Below, one piece after another: positions 15,947-25,362 of a stretch of 64,000 nt of DNA (position 1 is its first letter; each line of letters begins with the position of its first letter). The stretch is from the NCBI GenBank assembly GCA_903884105.1, contig CAISDJ010000088.1, forward strand, positions 1 to 64,000. The letters are read 5' to 3'. Under the pieces are notes generated by a model, which was not told the origin of the DNA, made no database searches, and saw only the letters and a program-made list of their open reading frames with translations. The DNA comes from an uncultured Pseudomonadota bacterium. GTDB lineage: Bacteria; Pseudomonadota; Gammaproteobacteria; Steroidobacterales; Steroidobacteraceae. Made by a program: the position numbers and the translations under genes.

Positions 15947-17020
15947 CTACTTTGCAGCGAGCGGCCCGACATCCACTTTGCCCTGGGTGTTGGTGAGCGG
16001 ACCGAGTTCGGCGGCGACACCCCGCGCAATCGCGGCGACTTCGCTGCCGGCCTGGAAGCAGGTGAAGTCGGGTCGGTCGCGCCAGGCGAGCGGGCCACAC
16101 AGGCGTTTGCCGGCGCCCAGCGCCGCATCATGGACGATGTTGATCACGCGCTCATAGTCGGGTGAGCCCTGGGCGAAGCCGGTGAAGTTGGCGAGGTCGC
16201 CGCTCGCCGCGAAGACGGCGGTCACCCCGGGCACCTTCGCGATGGCTGCAGCATTGCTGAGCCCTTCGAGCGTTTCGATCATGAGGATCAACACGACGTT
16301 GTCGTTGATTGTGGCGCGGTAACCGCCCGGGACGGTGCCCCATATACCGGGTCCGAACGCCTGGCCTCCACCGTTGCTGCGTCGACCGAGCGGTGGGAAG
16401 AAGGTCCAGTTCCGCGCTTCAATGGCTTCTTCAACGGTGTCGACCGTCGGCACGACAATGACGAGTGCGCCTGCATCGAGCGCGTGCTGGATCTCCCTCT
16501 CGTCCGTGTGTGATACCCGAACTCCGGGCACTGCCTTGGCGTAAGGACACGCAGCCCACATGCGCGCCACCTGGTTCCAGTCGCGGGTGTTGTGCTGCAT
16601 CTCCGTCCAGATGAAGTCATAGCCCGCATTCGCCATCGCGCAATACGTCTCCGGATCCGTTGCGCTGAACAGCGTGCCACCCGTGACCTTGCCACCCTGT
16701 CGCATCTTCACCATCACCGGATTCCAGATCCCGGCAGTCGCCCCCGCATCGTACGTGGGGCCATACTTCCAGGCCTTGCCGTCAAAGGGGCCCTTGTTGA
16801 TCGCGCCCTCAGGCGCGCTCTGCAGCGCACCACTGTCCTTGCCCGCAGGCGCCGCGAGTGGAAACGTCGTCTTGCCGGCCGCCGCGTTGTTGATGTACGG
16901 ATCAGCTGCTGCTGGACGAGGACCGTTCGCTGGCGGTGCGGCTGCCTGTACGAGCTCCGGCCGGGCGATGGCCAGCAAGGAAGTGAAACCGAGAGCCGCG
17001 AGCGGGAGAAGTCTCGACAT
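15947..17020 (-). CDS. HpcH/HpaI-type aldolase family protein with a signal peptide
   Basis: A 357-residue protein in two parts. First comes a signal peptide (about residues 1-26, MSRLLPLAALGFTSLLAIA, cleavage near VQAAA) and a Gly/Pro/Ala-rich linker. Then follows a class II aldolase / CitE-like TIM barrel with GYDFIWTEMQHNTRDW, the conserved VRVSHTDEREIQHALDAGA segment, VPTVDTVEEA and IETLEGLSNAAAIAKVPGV. Cytoplasmic relatives cleave 2-keto-3-deoxy acids with a divalent metal. Export of such an enzyme is unusual. ATG 17020 is used because it gives a clean signal peptide. No operon partners are seen. Confidence 0.85.
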   Translation of the reverse strand: MSRLLPLAALGFTSLLAIARPELVQAAAPPANGPRPAAADPYINNAAAGKTTFPLAAPAGKDSGALQSAPEGAINKGPFDGKAWKYGPTYDAGATAGIWNPVMVKMRQGGKVTGGTLFSATDPETYCAMANAGYDFIWTEMQHNTRDWNQVARMWAACPYAKAVPGVRVSHTDEREIQHALDAGALVIVVPTVDTVEEAIEARNWTFFPPLGRRSNGGGQAFGPGIWGTVPGGYRATINDNVVLILMIETLEGLSNAAAIAKVPGVTAVFAASGDLANFTGFAQGSPDYERVINIVHDAALGAGKRLCGPLAWRDRPDFTCFQAGSEVAAIARGVAAELGPLTNTQGKVDVGPLAAK

Positions 17021-17315
17021 GGCGATTGCCCTTTGCGTTCCTAACAGTTGATCAGGCCGTGGCACTTGGACAATAGACCCCAATGGCTCGCATTGACAAC
17101 AGGTCAGGGCGGGGAGTCAGGAGAGACCAAGGTATGCACGCGGCACCCCCTTCCCGCAGGCGAGGCACCGCGATCCATACCGGTTAACTTCAGGAAATCC
17201 GGTGCGGAACTCTTGCGGATTCCTACATTCAGGCCTTCGCGTCCGTGGAACTCTGCTGTCCATCCGCCGACTAACCCTTGCGTAACAAGCTGCCAGTGCC
17301 AACCAAGAAGATTCC
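17021..17315. other. Divergent intergenic region, no gene seen
   Basis: About 295 bases between the aldolase (minus) and the DUF4412-like gene (plus). No convincing coding frame, hairpin or repeat was found; it should contain both promoters. Confidence 0.4.
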
Positions 17316-18125
17316 ATGAACAAATGTAACCGCTCCCTGATCGTTCTTCTGTTGCTGGCCTCTGGTCCCGTATGGGCCGGCAAGCGGATTCAGATGGAAT
17401 CAAGCGATCTGCAGACGAACAAGACCACCCAGCGCGAAATCCTGGTCGACAAGGACCGGATGAAGATGGAAAGCGGCGACAACGTGGTCATTTTCCTCAC
17501 GACCGGCGGCAATCGCTTGGTGATGATCGACAAGGCTAACAACGAGTTCCGCGAGATGGATCAAGCCTCGATGGAAGCCATCGGCAAGCAGCTGTCGAAC
17601 GTCCTGGCGCAAGTTGAATCGTTACTGAAGAACCTGCCACCGGCCCAGCGAGAACAGGTCGAAGGCCTGCTGAAGGGCAAGACGGCAGGCGGGGCGCCCG
17701 TAGTCGAACCCATTGTCTTCGCAGCCAGAGGACCCGAAACCGTCAGCGGCTTCCGGTGCACCCGCCATGAGGGGACCCGAAGCGGCGAGAAGGTTCTGGA
17801 GCTTTGTGCGTCGACGCTCAGCGACGTCAAGCTGGGAGCCCAGGAGTTTCAGGTCCTGGAGAAGATGCGCGAGTTCACGACCAGCATGATGAAGGCCGTG
17901 AAATCGACCCCACTGGCGGGCATGATGGAGAGCACAGGCATCACGCAGGCCGGCATCGAAGGCTACCCGGTGCAGAGCATTACATTCAGCAACGGGAAGC
18001 CGGTGGCTCGCGAGCAGCTTAAGGCCATCGTGGAAGCCACACTCACCGACGCCGATTTCTCGACCGGCACCGCGAAGCAAGTTGACCTGCCGAATCTGGG
18101 CGCGCTGGGCGGCGGGGCGCTCTAG
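17316..18125 (+). CDS. Exported protein, DUF4412-like
   Basis: A 269-residue protein with a signal peptide (residues 1-22, ending VWAGKR). The first domain (IQMESSDLQTNKTTQREILVDKDRMKM) is typical of DUF4412-like lipid- or envelope-stress proteins, in which a 'DRMRM' strand recurs. A helical middle with QREQVEGLLKGK follows, then a cysteine-containing segment (GFRCTRHEG ... LELCASTL) that could form a disulphide. The function is unknown. It stands alone between two divergent or distant neighbours. Confidence 0.7.
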   Translation: MNKCNRSLIVLLLLASGPVWAGKRIQMESSDLQTNKTTQREILVDKDRMKMESGDNVVIFLTTGGNRLVMIDKANNEFREMDQASMEAIGKQLSNVLAQVESLLKNLPPAQREQVEGLLKGKTAGGAPVVEPIVFAARGPETVSGFRCTRHEGTRSGEKVLELCASTLSDVKLGAQEFQVLEKMREFTTSMMKAVKSTPLAGMMESTGITQAGIEGYPVQSITFSNGKPVAREQLKAIVEATLTDADFSTGTAKQVDLPNLGALGGGAL

Positions 18126-18497
18126 ACAGGCCGCTGATTCTTTGATGTCGAGGGCGAGTGGCGCCGGGAGCTGCGGCAGCGGTCATCGAGGATTGCCCAC
18201 TGTTGTCGTCTTGCTGACACGATCCGATGTTCGCTCGAATCTTGTTGTGCAATGCGCTTGGGGCGGTGGTGCAACTCATCGATGCGGCTCAATTTCTTCG
18301 TTGTCTTTCGTTATTCAATTCCGTTGCTCTACACTAGAGGCGAGCCCAACACAGCGCCCGCTCCCCGAAGGTGAGCACTGAAGCCGTCAATTCGGTGTCT
18401 GAGTGGAGCGACCCGCGAGGCATGTGCAGGCCTCGCGATGAAGTGAAGTGCAAGCAAGAACACAATAATGAGCGTGTGGTTTGGGGGTAACAACAAG
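18126..18497 (+). other. Intergenic leader before the three-gene operon, no gene seen
   Basis: About 370 bases. A more AT-rich patch lies at about 18295-18340 (TTCGTTGTCTTTCGTTATTC, then TACACT), which may carry the operon promoter. I could not assign boxes with confidence. Confidence 0.35.
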
Positions 18498-19430
18498 ATG
18501 TGTGCGTACCGACACGGCCGCTTAGCCTGTCTGGCCCTGATTGCGCTTAGCGGATGGACCTGGACCCAGGTCGCATCAGCGCAAGGCGACATCGTCGGCT
18601 TTTGGGACCAACCCGCCACCGGCATGACGCTCGGCACCGCCCTGGCGCCGCTGTTCGGCTTCATCGAGGATTCGAGGGAGCGGGCCGATGGTCCATCGCC
18701 CGTGGACTACCTGGGCCTGCCCTTGAATGAGGAGGGCCGGTCCCGGGCCTTGGCCTATGATGCGGCGCTGCTCGGCGTGCCCGAGCATGTATGCATGCGG
18801 CATCCATCGCAGTACTCGTTCTGGGGGCCGGCGCGGCTCCGTATTTCGGCTGAACTGGATTCGAACCTGAACATGGTGTCGTATGTCGTGGGCGGGACAT
18901 TCCGGCGGGCGGATCGCACCATTTACATGGATGGACGCAGCCACCCGCCCGACTACGCCGCGCACACGTGGGCAGGTTTCACGACGGGAGAGTGGCGCGG
19001 CAATACCCTCGTCACCCTGACGACGCACCTCAAGTGGGGCTGGCTCCGGCGTAATGGCGTGGTGGCAAGCGACCAGTCGACGGTCGCCACGTTCTATACG
19101 CGTAACGGCAACGTCCTGACCGTCACCTGGATCGTGCACGATCCGGTCTACCTGACTGAGCCGTACATCAAGTCCGTCGACTTCATTACTCAGCCCGTCT
19201 CCACGGCTCGCTTCGGAGTGGAACCCGTCGATGCCGGCGACGACTACTTCTTCAAGTGCTTCACGAGTGAAGAGATTGCCAAGCCGGACCAGCACGACGT
19301 CCCCCACTACCTTCCGGGCAGCAACCCGTTCGTCGGTGAGGAGGCGAAACGCTTCGGCATCCCGGTCGAAGCGACCCTGGGCGGCGCCGCCACGGCGTAT
19401 CCCGAATACCGCGACAGGTTGCAGCGATGA
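18498..19430 (+). CDS. Exported protein of the DGR-HP family, first gene of an operon
   Basis: A 310-residue protein with a signal peptide (to about residue 29, VASAQG). It is related to the protein at 3038 through MDGRSHPPDYAAHTWAG and TTGEWRGNTLVTLTTHLKWG, and to the protein at 20404 through LRRNGV, the TVATFYTRN segment and WIVHDPVYL. No catalytic residues can be named. ATG 18498 follows a TTGGGGGTAA site; the frame opens 10 codons earlier. It overlaps the next gene by 4 bases (ATGA), so the three genes to 21240 are almost certainly co-translated. Confidence 0.8.
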   Translation: MCAYRHGRLACLALIALSGWTWTQVASAQGDIVGFWDQPATGMTLGTALAPLFGFIEDSRERADGPSPVDYLGLPLNEEGRSRALAYDAALLGVPEHVCMRHPSQYSFWGPARLRISAELDSNLNMVSYVVGGTFRRADRTIYMDGRSHPPDYAAHTWAGFTTGEWRGNTLVTLTTHLKWGWLRRNGVVASDQSTVATFYTRNGNVLTVTWIVHDPVYLTEPYIKSVDFITQPVSTARFGVEPVDAGDDYFFKCFTSEEIAKPDQHDVPHYLPGSNPFVGEEAKRFGIPVEATLGGAATAYPEYRDRLQR

Positions 19431-20407
19431 GCAGCGCACTTAGGCTCTTGACACCCCTCCTGCTGGCGTTAGCTGCAGTGACCACGGTCGTATCCGCGCA
19501 GACGACGTCGCCGGTTGAGCCGGAGGTCCGCGGTGCCCCACTCGGCGTCATGAAGGTGCAAGGCAACGTGTGGCTGATCGCCGGCGCGGGCGGCAACATC
19601 GCCGTGCAAGCAGGCGACGAAGGCATTGTCGTGGTCGACACCGGTGCCGTCGGCCTGACCGATGCTGTCATGGCTGCCATCCGCACGATCTCCGACCGGC
19701 CGATCCGTTACGTCGTCAATACGTCGGTGTCGGCGCAGCACGTCGGCGGCAACGCCAAGTTCGCGGCGCTGCCGGGCGGTTCGCTCAGCGGCAAGACTCG
19801 CGGCGCGAAAGTACGGATCCTGGCGCAGGAAAACGTGGTGGCCAGGATGGGCGAGGTGGGGCAAGGCGGAACGCCGGCGTATCCGTCGCAGGCGTGGCCC
19901 GTCGACGGCTACTACGTCCCTGAACGGAATCTCGTGTTCAACGGCGAGGTCATCGACGTGATTCATCAGCCGTCCGCCCACTCCGACGGCGACAGCATCG
20001 TGTATTTCCGCGGTTCCAACGTCCTCGTGGCCGGCGACATTTATACGACCACCTCGCTGCCGCTCGTGGACCGTGCCCGAGGAGGGTCGCTGACCGGGCT
20101 GCTCCGCGCGCTGAACAAGATGATCGACATCGCCGTGGCGGATGACCTCGCGGAGGGCGGCACGTACATCATTCCCGGGCACGGCCGCATCAGCGATGAA
20201 GCGGACCTCGCTGAATACCGCGACATGGTGCACATCATTCGCGCGCGCATCGCCGACCTCGCAGGCCGTGAACGGCTCTCGCTGGCGCAGGTCAAGTCTC
20301 GCAGGCCGCTGCTGGGCTGGGAGGTCCGTTACGGTCACGCCGGATGGACGACGGACATGTTCATCGATACGGTCTACGACGAGTTCAGGGCACGGAGAGC
20401 CCCATGA
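19427..20407 (+). CDS. Exported metallo-beta-lactamase-fold protein with degenerate metal motif
   Basis: A 326-residue protein with a signal peptide (residues 1-24, VVSAQT) and an MBL fold: VWLIAGAGGNIAVQAGDEG, VVVDTG (D71), NTSVSAQHVGGN (98-109), HSDGDSIVYF (H185), VLVAGD (D204) and IIPGHG (H252). In active relatives the third block is H-x-H-x-D-H; here the positions are S100, S102, Q104 and H105, so three of four ligands are missing. The remaining fold is intact, which suggests a changed function (one metal, none, or binding only) rather than decay. It overlaps both neighbours by ATGA. Confidence 0.88.
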   Translation: MSSALRLLTPLLLALAAVTTVVSAQTTSPVEPEVRGAPLGVMKVQGNVWLIAGAGGNIAVQAGDEGIVVVDTGAVGLTDAVMAAIRTISDRPIRYVVNTSVSAQHVGGNAKFAALPGGSLSGKTRGAKVRILAQENVVARMGEVGQGGTPAYPSQAWPVDGYYVPERNLVFNGEVIDVIHQPSAHSDGDSIVYFRGSNVLVAGDIYTTTSLPLVDRARGGSLTGLLRALNKMIDIAVADDLAEGGTYIIPGHGRISDEADLAEYRDMVHIIRARIADLAGRERLSLAQVKSRRPLLGWEVRYGHAGWTTDMFIDTVYDEFRARRAP

Positions 20408-21240
20408 TCACACACTCTTTGCGAACACTCGCTGCGCGCATCGCCTTGGGCGTAGTCAGCGTGTCCGTCATCAGTTCGGCATGGGCGGCGCAATCCTCCT
20501 CTGCCGACGGCAGCGTGTATCAGCAGTACGCGCCGATCGATCTCACCGGCAACTGGGTTTCATTGGTGACCGAGGACTGGCAGTTGCGCATGATCACGCC
20601 GCCTAAAGGCGACCTCTCGAACATGCCCCTCAATGCCGAAGGCGAAAGGGTAACAAACAGCTGGGATCCCGCGCGTGACGAGGCGGCCGGGATGGCTTGC
20701 CAGGCCTACGCTGCGCCGTCGATCATGCGGGAGCCCGGGCGCTTGCGCATTACGTGGGTGGACGGTGGGAACGCGCTGCGCGTGGAGACGGATGCCGGCC
20801 AGCAGACTCGTCTGTTCCAATTCGTTGAGGCGACGCCGCCGACCACGGACAGGTCATGGCAAGGCCTCTCGCGGGCCGAGTGGCAATACGCCGGGAGGTT
20901 CAGTCTCGACACCGTCGGCGCCGAAATCGGTCCGGCCGGACGACGCTCCAGGACCATCCGCCCGTCGCCGGCGAGGCCGAACGGCGGCGCACTCAAGGTC
21001 GTCACCACGCAGCTGCGCGACGGCTACCTGCGCAAGAACGGCGTGCCATTCAGCGAAAACACGGTCGTGACGGAGTACTTCAACGTCTACACCGACGTGG
21101 ATATGGCGCAGTGGCTTGTGGTGACGGCGATCGTCCACGATCCCAAGTACCTGCGCACCGACTACATCACGAGCAGCAACTTCAGGAAGGAGCCCGACGG
21201 CTCGAAGTGGAAGCCGCGGCCATGCGTCGTGCGGGACTAG
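20404..21240 (+). CDS. Exported protein related to the DGR-HP family, third gene of the operon
   Basis: A 278-residue protein with a signal peptide (to about residue 28, SSAWAAQ). It shares its C-terminal half with the first gene of the operon: GYLRKNGVPFSENTVVTEYF, then AIVHDPKYLRTDYI. It lacks the DGRxHP block. A start at ATG 20404 makes the ATGA overlap with the metallo-beta-lactamase-fold gene. It ends in RPCVVRD, with one conserved cysteine. The function is unknown; a direct partnership with the other two products is likely from the tight coupling. Confidence 0.75.
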   Translation: MITHSLRTLAARIALGVVSVSVISSAWAAQSSSADGSVYQQYAPIDLTGNWVSLVTEDWQLRMITPPKGDLSNMPLNAEGERVTNSWDPARDEAAGMACQAYAAPSIMREPGRLRITWVDGGNALRVETDAGQQTRLFQFVEATPPTTDRSWQGLSRAEWQYAGRFSLDTVGAEIGPAGRRSRTIRPSPARPNGGALKVVTTQLRDGYLRKNGVPFSENTVVTEYFNVYTDVDMAQWLVVTAIVHDPKYLRTDYITSSNFRKEPDGSKWKPRPCVVRD

Positions 21241-21330
21241 CTGACCTCAGGCTGATCGGGGGGCAATGCGTCTTGCTTGAGCTTCAGTAGCTCGTGTCCG
21301 GCACCAGACTCTTCCCTAGGACTCAGCCGA

Positions 21331-22131
21331 TCAGTGCGTCATCGCATAGAGGATGTAGTTGATGCCGAAACGGTAGGCGAGGGCGGTCATCGGTTCCGGA
21401 TAGATCGGGTCATCGGCGTGCTGCCATGCGTCACCCATGTCCATGTTGAAGTTGATGGCGACGAGCAGCCGCCCCGATTCGTCGTAGATGCCGCGCCAGT
21501 GCGGCGGCCCCGCGAGTTGCGCAACGATCTCGCCATTCGCCGCACGCCGCAGGTGCCGCCTTCCCGGAATCTGCGTGCGCTGGTCGAGGTCATAGAGAAT
21601 ATGCAGCAGCGGATCCCCGGCCGGGAGCTCGACGATGGTGTGGTCGGGAAACACGCGTTGCATCGCTGACTGGAACACCTGCCATTCATACTGGCCGTGG
21701 AAGTCATCGACAACAAGGAATCCGCCGCGGAGCAGGTATTCCCGCAAACGACGAGTTTCCTCATCCGACAGTTGCCAGCGGCCCACCTGCTGCGCGAACA
21801 GCCAGGGGTAGTCGAATACTGCCTCGTCCAGCAACGAAACGTGCCGGCTGTCCGGCGTCGAGTCGATGCGGGTCAGGCGCCTTACGCCCTTGAGGAAGTG
21901 ATCCTCGGCCTCGGGGTAGTCGATCGCCCACCACGGCCGGCCCGGCCCGAATCGGAATCCACCACCATCACCCGCAATGGTGTAGATCAGCCGCGCCATG
22001 TGGAATTCCGCTGCGGGCGCCGCGGTACCCGATGGTGCCTGTGCCGCGATGGCCGAAAGGAACAGGAGGCAGCCCGCAACGAACGCGACCAAGGTGAACT
22101 TGCGTGAATGGTGCGGCAACGGATGACTCAT
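21331..22131 (-). CDS. DUF4159 family exported protein
   Basis: A 266-residue protein with a signal peptide (to about residue 30, AIAAQA). The DUF4159 features are the PWWAIDYPEAEDHFLKGVRR segment, the VVDDFHGQYEW block (about 140-150), and the closing NFNMDMGDAWQHADDPIYPEPMTALAYRFGINY. The fold resembles a glutamine-amidotransferase-like Rossmann domain. Members sit near moxR/DUF58/VWA genes in many genomes, but none is present here. The function is unknown. Confidence 0.88.
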   Translation of the reverse strand: MSHPLPHHSRKFTLVAFVAGCLLFLSAIAAQAPSGTAAPAAEFHMARLIYTIAGDGGGFRFGPGRPWWAIDYPEAEDHFLKGVRRLTRIDSTPDSRHVSLLDEAVFDYPWLFAQQVGRWQLSDEETRRLREYLLRGGFLVVDDFHGQYEWQVFQSAMQRVFPDHTIVELPAGDPLLHILYDLDQRTQIPGRRHLRRAANGEIVAQLAGPPHWRGIYDESGRLLVAINFNMDMGDAWQHADDPIYPEPMTALAYRFGINYILYAMTH

Positions 22132-22435
22132 CGCGGGAAACGTCTTCGGCTTTGCATACAGGGGTCCCGGGAAGGTACCACGACAGGTTGCCTACGATAC
22201 CGTGGCCCTGGGAGGAGTGAAGCCGCAACGAAACTCAAGCTGTCCGGGGCGCTCCCCTTGTGCGGCTGTTTGCAAGGATCGTGGAGGATCGGAGGATGGG
22301 CCAACAAGCTAATCCCGGTTCAGGGCGTCATCCCGGCCAGCGCCGGCGAAGAGCGTTCCGTACGTTCTTGTGCCGAACCCTCGACCTGCTGTGCAGGATC
22401 GCAGGTTCGGGGACTCTCATCCCTCCGGCGAGCGC
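22132..22435. other. Intergenic region, no gene seen
   Basis: About 300 bases between the DUF4159 start and the terminator hairpin downstream of tRNA-Arg. No convincing frame or RNA structure was found. It should contain the promoter for the DUF4159 gene. Confidence 0.4.
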
Positions 22436-22478
22436 ATGAAACAAAAAGCCCCACTCGAAGCGGGGCTTTTTGTTTCAT
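22436..22478 (-). terminator. Strong intrinsic terminator downstream of tRNA-Arg
   Basis: Perfect 17-base arms ATGAAACAAAAAGCCCC (22436-22452) and GGGGCTTTTTGTTTCAT (22462-22478) enclose a 9-base loop. The inner GC-rich stem followed by a T-run on either strand makes it bidirectional. It starts only two bases beyond the CCA end of the tRNA, so it is the natural end of that transcript. Confidence 0.9.
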
Positions 22479-22479
22479 A

Positions 22480-22556
22480 TGGTGCGGCCGGAGGGATTCG
22501 AACCCCCGACCACCTGGTTCGAAGCCAGGTACTCTATCCAACTGAGCTACGGCCGC
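22480..22556 (-). tRNA. tRNA-Arg (anticodon UCG)
   Basis: Read on the minus strand, the 77 bases fold into a normal tRNA. The acceptor stem is GCGGCCG/CGGCCGC, the D-arm GCTCAGTTGGATAGAGT, and the anticodon stem CCTGG/CCAGG with loop CTTCGAA (anticodon TCG). The T-arm contains GGTTCGAATCC, followed by discriminator A and an encoded CCA. UCG reads CGA arginine codons. Confidence 0.96.
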
Positions 22557-22574
22557 ATGGTGTGCAAGTTTGGC

Positions 22575-23030
22575 TCAGCTGGCGCTTTCCTTCGCCACGC
22601 GATGAATCGCTGCGCGCATGCGGTTGTAAGTTCCGCAACGGCAGATGTTGGTCATCGCGGCATCGATGTCGTCATCGGTGGGATTCGGCTTCTGCTTGAG
22701 CAATGCCACAGCAGCGAGGATCTGACCGGACTGGCAGTAGCCGCATTGCGGGACGTTCTCGGCGATCCAGGCCTTCTGCACCGGATGACTGCTGTCCTTC
22801 GACAGGCCTTCGATCGTCGTGATGGCCTTCGTGCCCACGTCGCCGATCTTGAGCACGCACGAGCGCATCACCTGGCCGTCGAGCAGCACCGTGCAGGCGC
22901 CGCACAAACCCATGCCGCAGCCGAACTTCGTGCCCGTAAGGCCGGCGTCATCGCGCAGCGCCCACAGGAGCGGTGTGTCCGCATCGACGTCGAGATCAAC
23001 CTGCTTACCATTGATGTTGAGCTTGATCAT
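22575..23030 (-). CDS. (2Fe-2S) subunit of a molybdenum hydroxylase (IorA-like)
   Basis: A 151-residue electron-transfer subunit with two [2Fe-2S] clusters. The N-terminal plant-ferredoxin cluster is [15 protein letters not shown] plus the later SC; the C-terminal cluster is CGYCQSGQI and [15 protein letters not shown]. It would pass electrons from the molybdopterin subunit to an acceptor. ATG 23030 has GAGGG upstream; a TTG at 23036 overlaps the upstream stop. The upstream gene encodes the catalytic subunit, so the order here is catalytic then iron-sulphur. No FAD subunit is present, as in isoquinoline 1-oxidoreductase types. Confidence 0.94.
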   Translation of the reverse strand: MIKLNINGKQVDLDVDADTPLLWALRDDAGLTGTKFGCGMGLCGACTVLLDGQVMRSCVLKIGDVGTKAITTIEGLSKDSSHPVQKAWIAENVPQCGYCQSGQILAAVALLKQKPNPTDDDIDAAMTNICRCGTYNRMRAAIHRVAKESAS

Positions 23031-23032
23031 CT

Positions 23033-25207
23033 TCAAACCCTCGCAGCAGCGACGACTGTGACGTTGTGTTTGGAAAGCGGCAGCGAGCGGATGCGCGATG
23101 CCGTGGCGGCGAAGATCGCGCTCGCCAGCGACGGCGCGATCGGTGCCGTGCCCGGTTCACCGACGCCGCCGGGCGCTTCGGTACTCGGCATGATGTAGCA
23201 CTCCGTCTTCGGCATCTGCGCCATCATCACCACCGGATAGTTGTGGAAGTTGCTCTGCTGGACCGCGCCATCCTTCAACGTGATCTCGCCGCGCAGCGCG
23301 GCGGACAGGCCATACACCATGCCGCCTTCGAGCTGCGCCACGATGTTGGCCGGATGCACGGCCACGCCGCAGTCGATGACCGTGACCACGCGGTTCAGGA
23401 CAATCGTCTTGTCCTTCAATGACACATCCACCACCGAGCCGATGTAGCTGCCGTAAGCGCCAAACGCGGAGATACCGTAGAAGTGGCCTGCCTGTCGTTT
23501 CGACCAGCCGGACTTCTCTGCGAGCATGTCGAGCACGGCGAGTTGACGCTTGGCCTTCGGGTTCTGCAGCAGCGAGCGGCGGAACTGATAGCCATCCTGC
23601 TTCGTCGCCGCGGCGACCTCGTCGAGGAAGCCTTCCAGCATGAACGGATTGTGCGACTGGTTGACCGATCGCCAGAAGCCGAACCGCACGCCGATGTCCT
23701 TGTTGATGCCCGTGACCTTCAGGTTCGGGATCTCGTACGCCATGTCGCCGACGCTGGACGTGTAGAACCCGGCATTCGGCGGGCCGCCGAAGCTGGGCGC
23801 GGCAGAGGTCACCACGCGGGCTTCCATCGCCGTCAGTTTCCCCGACGCATCGAGCCCACCGCGGAAGCGGATCGCGGCAGCGGGGCGGTAGAAGTCGTGC
23901 TGGATGTCTTCCTCGCGGCTCCAGACCAGCTTGACCGGCCGGCCCGAGGCCTTGGCGGCCATCGCGGCCTGCGTCGCGTAGTCCGACTCGCCGCGACGGC
24001 CGAAGCCGCCGCCCAGGTACTGCATGTGGACGGTGACCCGCTCCTTCGCAAGGCCGAGCACTTGTGCAGCTGCCGCTTGGACGGCCTGCGGCGACTGCGT
24101 GCCGACCCAGACCTCGGCGGTATCGCCGTTCGCGCGGACCGTACAGTTCATCGGTTCCATGCAGGCATGGGCGAGGTAGGGGACTTCGTACGTGGCTTCG
24201 ACCACGCGCGCCGCGCCCGCGAGCGCCTTGTCCGCGTCGCCTTCATTGCGGACCACCGCGCCTTGCTCGTCGAAGCCCGCGTGCAGCAGCGCCGACACCT
24301 TCGCGCTATCGATGCCGCCGAGCTTGCCCGGATCGAACTCGACCTTGACCTTGTCCAGCGCGCTCTTGGCCTGCCAGTACGTATTGGCCAGCACGATCAC
24401 GCCGTTCGGCAGCGCGACTGTCGAATGAAAGCCCTTCATGCCGCGCGCGGCGCTGTCGTCGAACGACTTGAGCGTGCCCGTTACCGTGGGCGCTCCCTTG
24501 ATCGCCCCGACCAGCATGCCCGGCAACACCATGTCGATGCCGTACTTGGCGCTGCCGTCCACCTTTGGGGCGACGTCGTTGCGGGCCGGCGAGGTGCCGA
24601 TGACCTTGAACTCGCTATTGGCCTTCAAGGCTGGGTTCTGCGGGATCGGCATCGTGGCGGCGACGGCGGCGACGCTGCCGTAGGTCTTCGTGCGGCCGCT
24701 CGGTTTGTGCGTGATGACGCTGTTGGCGGCGGTGCACTCGGCGGGCGAGACGCCCCATTCCTTTGCAGCGGCTGCAACCAGCATCTCTCGCCCCGCAGCC
24801 CCGATGCGACGCAGCTCGGTGTACCAGCCGCGCACCGAAAAGCTGCCGACTGTCGACTGCTGGCCGAACAGCGGGTTGTTGTACAGGGGCGCCGCCGCGG
24901 CATCCTTGACGACGAGCTGTTTCCAGTCGCCGCCCAGCTCTTCCATGATGATCATCGGCATGCCGGTGTGGCCGCCCTGGCCCATTTCCACCGCGGGCGT
25001 AATGATCGTGATGGCACCGTTCGCCGCGATCTGCAGGAACCCGGACGGCTGGCGCGGTGCCGCGGGCGGGCCTGCCGGACGCGGCGGACCGCCTTCTTGG
25101 GCGGGCAGCGAGAAGGACAGGGCCAGTCCGCCACCGATGGCGACGGCGCTGGTCAAGAATTCGCGACGGGAGAGTGGGGCCGTAGCCGGCTGCGACGTGC
25201 GGTTCAT
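23033..25207 (-). CDS. Molybdopterin-binding subunit of an aldehyde/isoquinoline oxidoreductase (IorB-like)
   Basis: A 724-residue catalytic subunit of the xanthine-dehydrogenase superfamily that hydroxylates an aldehyde or N-heterocycle using water. It has a Tat signal ([19 protein letters not shown], about residues 12-30) and the molybdopterin motifs [19 protein letters not shown] and CMEPMNC. The catalytic glutamate lies in [14 protein letters not shown] near the C-terminus. Length is typical of the single-chain IorB type. Export by Tat would carry the small iron-sulphur subunit along. The two genes are adjacent, with the small subunit's start next to this gene's stop. The substrate is unknown. 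Confidence 0.93.
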   Translation of the reverse strand: MNRTSQPATAPLSRREFLTSAVAIGGGLALSFSLPAQEGGPPRPAGPPAAPRQPSGFLQIAANGAITIITPAVEMGQGGHTGMPMIIMEELGGDWKQLVVKDAAAAPLYNNPLFGQQSTVGSFSVRGWYTELRRIGAAGREMLVAAAAKEWGVSPAECTAANSVITHKPSGRTKTYGSVAAVAATMPIPQNPALKANSEFKVIGTSPARNDVAPKVDGSAKYGIDMVLPGMLVGAIKGAPTVTGTLKSFDDSAARGMKGFHSTVALPNGVIVLANTYWQAKSALDKVKVEFDPGKLGGIDSAKVSALLHAGFDEQGAVVRNEGDADKALAGAARVVEATYEVPYLAHACMEPMNCTVRANGDTAEVWVGTQSPQAVQAAAAQVLGLAKERVTVHMQYLGGGFGRRGESDYATQAAMAAKASGRPVKLVWSREEDIQHDFYRPAAAIRFRGGLDASGKLTAMEARVVTSAAPSFGGPPNAGFYTSSVGDMAYEIPNLKVTGINKDIGVRFGFWRSVNQSHNPFMLEGFLDEVAAATKQDGYQFRRSLLQNPKAKRQLAVLDMLAEKSGWSKRQAGHFYGISAFGAYGSYIGSVVDVSLKDKTIVLNRVVTVIDCGVAVHPANIVAQLEGGMVYGLSAALRGEITLKDGAVQQSNFHNYPVVMMAQMPKTECYIMPSTEAPGGVGEPGTAPIAPSLASAIFAATASRIRSLPLSKHNVTVVAAARV

Positions 25208-25362
25208 GGAAAAGTCCCCTGCGCTTGAACCTTAGGAAATGGACGTCAACCTGAGCGCCAAGCGTAGCAGGTTGTTGTTTCAGTCGTCAGCATGCCGGAA
25301 GGTCGGGGTTCGCCGCCCGGGGTCAAGAACCCTGTTGCGGTGCCACTCCAGGACGGAGCCGT

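Noticed and set aside
19524-20407. Calling the MBL-fold protein an active class B beta-lactamase or hydrolase
   Set aside because: Three of the four residues of the HxHxDH motif are changed, so a normal two-metal site cannot form.
23483-25228. A 581-codon plus-strand frame
   Set aside because: It is antisense to the molybdopterin subunit gene and has no recognisable domain or signal.
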